From: Gorsachius magnificus | Lineage: Eukaryota; Chordata; Aves; Pelecaniformes; Ardeidae | Direction of reading: 5' to 3' | NCBI GenBank assembly: GCA_034008185.1 | Contig: CM067086.1 | Location: 1,116,001-1,180,000 of the forward strand | Length of the DNA stretch: 64,000 nucleotides | Shown here: one piece after another, positions 56,728 through 64,000 of the stretch | Numbering within the stretch: the first letter of the stretch is position 1 | Layout: every line of letters begins with the position of its first letter | Program-made: the position numbers and the translations under genes | The notes under the pieces: generated by a model | What the model was told of the DNA's origin: nothing | Database searches by the model: none | Seen by the model: only the letters and a program-made list of their open reading frames with translations

Positions 56728-59700
56728 TCTGCCCCTGCTCATGGGCATGGGGCACAGCGCCTCACCCAGAGAAGCCGGCGCTGGGGCTTTGCCCGTTTGA
56801 AGGCGAGCGTGGCGACGCGACCTCGGCTCGGCGGCGAGCCACGGCTCAGCGCTCGGCGTCGCCGCTCCAAACCTGCCTGGCAGAAGCGTTACGGGCTTTG
56901 CCGGCCGGTGAGGTGGCCGGGGCTTACGACACCCGGTGATGACAACGCCGGAACGGTGATGACAACGCTAGGATGGCTTTGGCGCTTCCTTGGGAGGGTG
57001 AAAAGGGCGGCTGTCCCGCAGGAATGTGCCGCCGTCAGCAGGAGCAGCGGCTGATACCGGGGCGGGGTGGCAAGAGCCGTGGGTGAGGGGTTTGGGGTGA
57101 CAGCCCCTACTTCCATGGTCTCCCCAAACCCCAGGGGGCTGCAAACCCCGGTGCCACCAGCACATTGTGCCCAGGGAGCGATGGGGACACACACACACAC
57201 ACACACACACAAAACCCACCCCCCCAGCTCTGGGAGGGGGGTCCAAGGACTTCATGGGTTTACTGGGAGCCCCCCATTTGCTTAGGGGTCACACTTGACC
57301 CTTTCGGGGGTACAGCACCCAGGGATAACCACCAGGGCCCCCACCCCCATCTTCTCCCACCTCAGCACCACCCACACGGGGAGCGTTGGCGGGTGCACTG
57401 AGTTTGGCAGAGCTCAGCGGGGCGCTCCCAACCCTCCGAGCCCGGATGAATCACGGGTTCCCCCCCCCAGGAGCAGGCGGGGAGGGTGTTTCGCTCCCTG
57501 TGCAAGCCGACGCTTGCCTGCCGTCCCCGTGCCAGGCACCGAGGGGCTTGGGGACAGCCCTGGCAGCCCCCCTGGCCTCTGGGGACAAAGGGGCTCCCAG
57601 GGGTGGCCCCGAGCCCGCTGGCAGCCCCGTGCCCCAGGCTCGGCCTCCCTTCCCAGCGCCCGTCCCCCCCGTGTCACACTGCCCTGCAGCTTAAAGCAGG
57701 AAATTGGGGGGGGCACGGGGTGAGGGGGGGGCTGAGGCAGGTTTGAAGCCAAAACCAGCGGCGCGCACCTTGGGAAGCGGCTGGTTCATAGGGGAAGGTG
57801 TTAGATGGGAGCAGGGATGCCAGGGGGGCTTAAAAAGCCCCAAATCGGCACAAAATCACCTCGCCATTTGGAGCAAAGCAGGGGGGGGCTCCCGAGGGGG
57901 TCCGGTCAGGGTGACAAACTCAGCCTGGGGGTCCCTTCAGCCCCGAGGCAGCCAAATCCCTGCCTCCCCAGGGGCAACAGAGCCAGGTCCCCAGGGCGAG
58001 CCCGGCTCCTGGGTGCGCGTCGCCCGCTCCCACCCGCTGGGCGCCTGTCCCCAAAGCGGGGAAACCCCAGGGAAGCCTGCGGCTGCCGCTGCCAGGGCGC
58101 TTCTGGGTGGGGAGGGCACCCGGTGGCCTGGGCCACGGCGCACGCGTGCCAGGAGCCACGCCGGGGCAACCGAGGCACGAGGCGAGGCGTAAAAATGCCG
58201 CTTGGCCAAAGCTGGCCAGGACCAGGCAGGCGGCGGAGCGGGCGCCTGCGCTCTCCCGGGGGGGGGGGCTGGTGGTAGAGTGGGTGCCACCAGTGTCCCC
58301 TGGGGACCGCGTGGGGTCACCCACCGGGGGGGGAGGGCTGTTGCCCTGCAGCATCCTCGTGGGCAGGTGGGTGCACCCCTGGGTGCTTGGCGGGTGCCGG
58401 GTGCCCCAGCACGGGGTGGGCGATGCCGTCTGCGGCGGGGCCGGTGCGGGGGGCGTGGGGCGACGGCGCGGGCCCGCCCCGGGGAGCTTACCCAACCGGT
58501 CTCTTCGCCGTTGTTTTGCATGTGCGCTCGAAACCCGCTTTGGCCTCGCAGCCAACTTTGCGCTTTTTGGGGCTTGTGGTGGCTCCGCAAAAAGCCTCGG
58601 CACGGCTGAGACACCAGTGGGGGGGGGGTGGTCTGGGGGGGGGGGGGGGGGGTTTGGCCGCCCCAGCCCAGGCAGCGGAGCCGCGTCTCGGCTGCCTTCG
58701 TGGTGCTCCGAAAAAAGAAATCCCCATCGGTCGCCACCACCATGGCCATGGTCCAACACGTCCTTTCCACCCCATCCCCTTGTGCCCCCCCCAACACGGG
58801 GTACCCATGGGTGCAACAAGGAGGGGTTTGGGGGTGCTGAAAGGAAAAGATGAAGGGGAGACAGAGTGTGTGTGTGGGGGGAGGCACAGCTTTTGGGGTG
58901 CGGGGGGCTTCCCCAGACCCCGAGGGTTCGCAGGGAAGGCGTTTGCATGTGTGGGATGGAGCAGGAGCCCTTTGAAGGCAGATAAGCTGAGAGGGAGTGT
59001 TTGAAACGGGCCAAACCAGTTTGGGGGCCATCACTTCCACCGGCATCACAGCCCGGGCTCCAGGCTGCACCCGGCGCTCGCTGGGGGCTGCCGAGGGGTG
59101 ACCCCCACCCCCCTCACCAGCAAAGCCCAGCGGAGGGCAGGAGGCTGCCCAGGACCCTCCGCCCGGTCACTGCTGTCACACTTGGCCCGTGCTCAGCCCG
59201 GAGGTGTTGGGGGGGGGGGCTCCTGTGCTCCCCCCTTGCTCAGCCCCGTGGCCAGGCTGGCCCTACAGCAAGGCCGCTCCAGGCCGGCGTTCGCCTCCGC
59301 GAACGAGCCCCAACGCCTTTGCCGGCGCCCCCCCGGGGCAGGGTGAACCCCCTGGCCAGCACCTCGCCCCGGCACTGGGGTTGCTCCTCTCAAAGTGGGG
59401 ACCTGCCCGCACCCCCGCTGTCCCTTGGGCCCCCAATGCTTGCCCTGGGAGAGGCTCCCCACGGTCCCCGCATGGTCCCCGCGACCACGGCTCAGCCACC
59501 GCCGGAGAAACCAAACCCTCCGGCATTTTGCTGCCGCCACTGCCCCCAGCAGACACCATTGCCACCTCCAAATTGCTTGCAAATCCCACCCAGCGGGGCC
59601 GGACCAGCGTCCCCAGTGGGGATGGCACTGGTGGCACCAGTCCCTTCCAGCATCAGCGGCTTCTCTGGGTTTAGCTCCGATGCCCGGTGCCCGCTCCGAT

Positions 59701-60858
59701 GCCGGGGGCTCTGTGAGCCCACCCAGCTGGGAAGCCGCTGGAAAAGTCGTGCCTAAGGAAAGGCGGCTTTGGGGACGCCGCTGCTGGCCTCGGGGGGCCG
59801 GTGGGGGCACCCACCCTGCCCAGGACTTCCCAGCCCACAGGCCAAGTGCCGGCACAGCAGGCAGAGCCCTCGCCCACAAAAAAGCGCTTCCAAAACGCTG
59901 GAAAAAACAGGCAGCGGGGAGAGAAAAACCCGCCGCTGGCTCAAGCCTGTGCCCCCCCGCCCCGAAAAATCCGGGGGCCAGAAGTGCCAAAGCTGGGGTA
60001 AAAAGCCCCAGACTGGGGCTGTTTCCTGCTGTTGCTGAGCCCACCGCCTCCGTTCTCCCCCCAAAACCCAGGGGATGCTCAAAGAGAGCCCGGGGGGATG
60101 CAGATGGGGAATAAAACACTCGGGGAGCAGGGGGGGCAGAAATCCCGGGGCGCTTTCAGCTCTCCCAGGGGGGGCTGACGCTTGCCAAAAGCTCACGGCG
60201 CAGGGCAGCGGGGACATGGTGGTGGCACCCCAGGGATTTGCAGGGGGCAAAGGGGGGGGTTCGCTGGGGTCCAGGTGCAAGGGGAGAGGGTGAGCGAGAG
60301 CTCGGGGTGGGGGGGGAGGGAGGCAAGGGTGCCAGGGTGCGGGGGGTGAGGGGAGCCGGTGGCTCTCCCCACAGCTCGCCAGCCCTGAGGGGGGGTGGGG
60401 GGGTGAGCCCCCCCATGCAGCTTGGGGGGTGCAGGCAGCTGCCCGGGTGGAGCCCAGGTGTGGGGCGGAGGCTTCGCAACCTCCCTGCAAGCCCGGGCGT
60501 GCGTCCGGGCATCAAAACACACGGCTGCTGCCTCCTCCTCCTCCTCCTCCCCCCTCCTCCTCCTCCTCCTCCTCCTCCTCGCTGCATGGAACAGGGAACA
60601 GGCCCCTTGCCCATTCCCACTAACGAGCAGCCCCGCCCCGTACACCCCTCCCCTCCCCTGCCCAGCCCCAGGGAGCCCGGCCGAGGGGGTCTCCCACCTT
60701 TCCTCCCAGTGCTCCCACCCCCAGCTGGCACGGCCACCGCCACAGCGAGGGGACAGCGACCGACCTGGCTTTCCATGCCCTACACCCGGCCAGGGGTCAC
60801 ATCCCCGCCAGGGCACAAGGGTGATGGAGGGGAAGGAAAGCCCAGCCAAGACACTGAT
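56728..60858. other. PKP3-B4GALNT4 intergenic region
   Basis: No exon was recognised. It contains an (ac)n microsatellite at about 57186-57212, G runs near 58618-58652, and a (ctc)n tract at about 60532-60580. Long open frames on both strands reflect high GC. Confidence 0.5.
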
Positions 60859-60864
60859 TTTATT
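60859..60864 (-). terminator. B4GALNT4: Candidate B4GALNT4 polyadenylation signal
   Basis: tttatt on plus, aataaa on minus, about 750 bp downstream of the B4GALNT4 stop codon, next to an A/T-rich stretch. Plausible, with no supporting downstream GU-rich element examined. Confidence 0.45.
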
Positions 60865-61615
60865 TTTTAAGAATAAAAAAAAAACCAAAACCAACCAAAA
60901 AACCAAAAAACCAACCCAACCCAACTCAACACAGACAAAAACTTCCTGAAAACAGCTTCCTACCTCATAATTTCACAGAAATTAGCTTGGAAACATCATT
61001 TGCTCTCCCCCCTGCTCCCATTCCTACTCCGGGCCCCTTCCCCCCCCCCCGCTCCGCGGGTCCCAGCGCGGGGAGCAGGAGGGTTTGGCAGCCCCAGCGG
61101 GCTCGTACCGCCTGCAGCCCCCTGTGGATGCCAGCAGCCCCCCCCCAAAAAACTCTCAGCTCTCCAGCCTGGCATGGGGACAAGGTGCTGGGCGTTTTTG
61201 GGGGGGGGGGGGGGGGGAAACCCAGCAAAGGGGCTGCAGAACGAGCGCCGGCTGAGAGCTTAGGGACCGCTTGGCATCGCCAGCCCGGCACAGTCCCCAG
61301 GGACACGCCGGCTCCAGGGAATTTTACCCCTTCCCAACAGCAGGATGGTCGTTGTCCCGGCACTAACGAGTTAATAAATTCATTTCTGACTAAGAAATTA
61401 GAGACCCTTATGAAAAAAATCACCACCCGCTTTCGCCCTCCCCACTCCCACCACCCCCCACCACCCCCCCCCCCAAAATAACCAGGGTTTGTTTACGGGT
61501 GCCCCGCTGTGCCGGCACCCAGGCGCGCTGGCGGAGGTCGGGGACAAGCGGGTGCCTCCGGTGGGTGCAAGGAGGGGGGGTCGGCGGCTGCGGGCCAGGC
61601 TCGGGGCGGGGGGGG

Positions 61616-63775
61616 CTAGTCCTTGGCTGGCTTCTTGCTGCGGGCGTTCCACATGCCACGCTTGGAGTGGTAGTAATGGTAAAAGTTCCTGAGACGCAAG
61701 CGCTCCACCTCCAGCCCGCTCTGGAGGACCCTGCGGATGGACGGACGGACGGACAGCTGGCTCAGGGAAGGGAGGGGACGGACACAGCCCCCCCACACCC
61801 CCCGAAGGGACGGAGGCTTTGCCCCTTCTCCACCACGTCACCCCTGCCTTCAGCCAGCTCGATGGAGAGGAGGGTTGCCCAGGGGATGCGCCCAAATCCC
61901 CGTGGCCAGCCCTGCCCCGGGGGGGTTTTGGAGGGGGGAGACCCCCAGCCTCACCTGTCCAGGAGCTCCCAGTCCTCCCCACCCCAGCGGTCTCTGAACT
62001 CCTCCGTGTTCATCCCTCCCACGCGGTCGAAGTCCGACTTGTAGATGCCGAAGAGGCCGAAGCCGTTCACCTCCCAGTAGCCTGGAGGAGGGCGAGCAAG
62101 GAGGTGAGGGGATCCCCAAATCCCCAGGCCACCCCCCTCCCGCACTCTCCCTACTATTTGGGAACCACGGGAACGCCCCGCCCCAACCCCTCTTCCCACC
62201 ACGGGTCCATCCCCATCCCCACCACCTCCCACCTTTAGTTTAGTTCAAACTAAATAATCCAATAAATAATCCAATAAAAAGGCAAAAAAATAATCCGAAA
62301 TAAAGAATGGACTTGAATATTCAGAGGAGAAAATATTTTGCGTACAAACTAAGAATTTGTCTGTATGTATACTGGTACTGAGGTTTGCAAACATAGCAGA
62401 TGTTCTTTTTGGGTTCACCCTTGTGCCATGCTTTATGGTTATCCTTAAATGCTAAAGTGTATATGCAGTGGGTTATTCTAAAAAGATCATAACTGTAGAA
62501 AATAACTCTCTCTCTTATATAAAGACTCATTTTTTTTCACGTTATGGATGCTGTAAGCTCTCATGTATAATCAATAAAGACAAGGGGAAAAAGGTAATAT
62601 TGTTGATGACACTATGGGGGTGAGGGGACCCCCAAATCCCCAGGCCACCACCCCCCCCCCCCACCGCGCTCTCCCTGCTATTTGGGAACCAAGGGAACGC
62701 CCCGCCCCAACCCCTCTTCCCACCACGGGTCCATCCCCATCCCCACCACCTCCCACAGGGGGCGCACCGGGTGACAGCCCGGTTTTGGGGGCACACTGGG
62801 TGCGATGCCTCGGCCCCCTTGGGCTTCAATCCCAGCTTGCCAGAGCAAAACAAACCCCCCCTCCCTAAGCATCCGAGCCCGGCTGTGATCCCGGTCTGGC
62901 GGGGGGGACGTTTCCCAGCGGGAAAGGCGTGGTGATGGCAGAGGGGACCCCGCTCACCGTTGGGCTCCCGGGGGGAGCTGCCGCAGCTCAGCCTCATGAC
63001 GATGGGCGCGTAGGCCAGCTTCCCCTCCACGCAGTGCTTCCGGATGCTGTCCAGGATATTGGGGGGGAAATGGATGTGCAGGTCGCAGAGGAACACGATG
63101 CTGTGCCCGTCCTACAGGAGGGGACAGATGGAAGATGGATCAGGTGAGGCGAAGCCAAGGTGAGAGCTGGTTCCTCTCCCCTGGCTCACCTCGACCATGT
63201 CCACGCCAGCCTGCAGCCCGGCCGAGCGCTCAAAGTTCCCCGTGCGCCGCAGGTACTGGTAGCTGAGAAGAGAGGACAGGGGGTTAGCGCTGGTGACCGA
63301 AAGGGATGCAGCCCAGAGGGGGACAGGGACCATCAGCAAGGAGAGGGGACCTTCTCGGGAAGGGGGTCAGGTGCCTACAACTCATGCAGAAGGTTCCCCC
63401 ACGGAGGCGGAGGAGGTTTCTGCATCCCCGTCTCCGCCACGTGGGAAACAAGTTTAAACCCCCAAAAAGGAGGAGGAGAAGAGGGACAGCGAGGCAGAGA
63501 CCCGTGCCTGGCTGGGGAAGGAGCGGGTAGGTTGTGTGAGCACCACCGGGATGGCCGGTCCCACCATCAGGAGCCCCGCAGACGCCCCTCGGCAGCCTCG
63601 GGGGGAGCGGGGGGGCTTACCGGGGCAGTCGAGCATCTCGTAGGGCTTTCTCGACATCCATGTCGTCGCTGTCAAAGTCTACCAGGATGACGTTGAAGTT
63701 GGTGTCCTTCGTAGCCCCGTACAGGCGGGCCATGTCTGAGATGAACTGCTGGACCCAGCGGGCTTGGTTCTTCAC
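61616..63775 (-). CDS. B4GALNT4: B4GALNT4 C-terminal five exons (beta-1,4-GalNAc transferase 4), partial
   Basis: Golgi type II glycosyltransferase that adds GalNAc to terminal GlcNAc to make LacdiNAc. Exons, 5' to 3' on minus: 63775-63621, 63262-63190, 63111-62958, 62081-61955, 61730-61616 (stop TAG 61616-61618). Peptides: [104 protein letters not shown] (GGED catalytic motif), [18 protein letters not shown]. They match the C-terminal catalytic domain of the B4GALNT3/4 pair. B4GALNT4 is preferred because it neighbours PKP3 in other vertebrates. Splice phases agree except in the first exon, where one extra base near 63720 turns the Tyr codon after MARL into TAA. The N-terminal exons lie beyond the right edge. 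Confidence 0.92.
62101..62232 (+). repeat. Direct repeat, left copy, in B4GALNT4 intron
   Basis: Runs from aggtgaggggatccccaaat to tccccatccccaccacctcc. It is matched at 62617-62757 with a few substitutions and a longer C run. Partly matches short intronic sequence next to the exon ending 62081. Confidence 0.9.
62233..62616. other. AT-rich island between direct repeats
   Basis: About 380 bp of strongly AT-rich sequence inside a GC-rich intron. It contains ataaataatccaataaa near its left end, (ct)n near 62507 and atcaataaagacaag near 62569. It resembles vertebrate 3' UTR or AT-rich repeat DNA, but no family was recognised and the short open frame on minus is not supported as a gene. Confidence 0.7.
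62617..62757 (+). repeat. Direct repeat, right copy, in B4GALNT4 intron
   Basis: Second copy of the 62101-62232 segment. It diverges at ccaccaccccccccccccccac and at single sites such as ggaaccaag for ggaaccacg. Confidence 0.9.
63621..63775 (-). other. B4GALNT4: B4GALNT4 exon with 1-nt insertion and premature stop
   Basis: After SDMARL the coding strand reads CTG TAA CGG GGC where CTG TAC GGG GCT is expected. An extra A (T on plus, 63720-63721) creates the stop and shifts the frame. Downstream the family peptide [18 protein letters not shown] resumes in the other frame and ends in the correct phase for the next exon. Confidence 0.9.
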
Positions 63776-64000
63776 TGCGGGACACAGCTACAAATGTCCC
63801 TCGGGCTCACCACGGGGCACCCCCTTCCCCAACCAAACCACCCCCCTCCTTCTGATGAGAAGCATCTCATGAGAAAAGAGCACCTCACCCGCCTTGGCCC
63901 AGCCTGGAAGACGCAACCTGGGAGCAAAGGGGTCGCCTTCCTCCCACCGGAGGATGCTGAGGGAGCAGCAGAGACCCTGGAGAGATGCGTCCTGCTGTCA
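63776..64000 (-). other. B4GALNT4: B4GALNT4 intron at window edge
   Basis: Acceptor side of the exon at 63775 and upstream intron. No further exon could be supported before the window ends. Confidence 0.5.

Noticed and set aside
62321..62530. 69-codon minus-strand open frame in the AT-rich island
   Set aside because: Short, without a recognised domain, no splice context. Likely chance.
63888..63960. Possible further B4GALNT4 exon ending in a gtgagg donor at 63888
   Set aside because: The phase would fit, but the peptide (APRLRLPGWAKA) does not resemble the expected sequence before KNQARW, so the site is probably chance.
1..64000. CRISPR arrays, bacterial operons, phage genes or tRNA/rRNA genes
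   Set aside because: The tandem arrays have no spacer-repeat architecture, the genes are intron-containing vertebrate genes, and no cloverleaf or rRNA core was noticed.

Overview
The window is avian nuclear DNA. Evidence: sixteen or so 3' fragments of CR1 retrotransposons with the bird-typical ending (consensus near ggtcccttccaaccc followed by attctatga-type tails), one solo LTR of an endogenous retrovirus, very GC-rich intergenic DNA packed with minisatellites, and intron-rich vertebrate genes. The high GC and minisatellite load suggest a microchromosome or subtelomeric segment. I cannot name the species.

Five protein-coding genes are recognisable, in the same order as human 11p15.5 (read in inverse): PTDSS2 exon 1 (10861-11081, minus; the rest of the gene lies beyond the left edge), ANO9 (24.2-35.3 kb, plus, about 22 exons, first exon not found), SIGIRR (42.1-45.7 kb, plus, 9 exons), PKP3 (47.3-55.0 kb, minus, 13 exons) and the last five exons of B4GALNT4 (61.6-63.8 kb, minus; continues beyond the right edge). 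Layout: 1-10.8 kb is presumed PTDSS2 intron 1 with CR1 pieces; 10.4-11.8 kb is a CpG-rich promoter region with a minisatellite; 11.8-24.2 kb is intergenic (solo LTR, CR1, minisatellites); 35.3-42.1 kb is intergenic with an inverted duplication; SIGIRR and PKP3 converge tail to tail at 45.7-47.3 kb; 55.0-61.6 kb is PKP3 upstream DNA and the B4GALNT4 3' flank.

The genes do not form one pathway. PTDSS2 makes phosphatidylserine, ANO9 is a TMEM16-family phospholipid scramblase/channel, SIGIRR damps IL-1/TLR signalling, PKP3 is a desmosomal armadillo protein, and B4GALNT4 builds LacdiNAc on glycans. They are linked by conserved synteny.

The most notable signal is a cluster of reading-frame lesions in neighbouring conserved genes: PKP3 exon 3 (1 nt missing), PKP3 exon 11 (8 nt missing), SIGIRR last exon (about 19 nt missing, giving a long aberrant tail), B4GALNT4 (1 nt extra, creating a stop) and a PTDSS2 exon 1 with no in-frame ATG. 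Because unrelated genes are all hit while splice sites and protein identity stay excellent, uncorrected assembly indels are the likeliest explanation, but real lesions are not excluded. Other unusual structure: a ~373-bp block with a CR1 end duplicated 9.8 kb apart, an inverted duplication whose one arm holds a CR1 insertion and whose other arm is the empty site, an AT-rich island flanked by ~135-bp direct repeats inside B4GALNT4, and minisatellites in most introns and flanks. I see no bacterial, CRISPR or unknown operon-like system.
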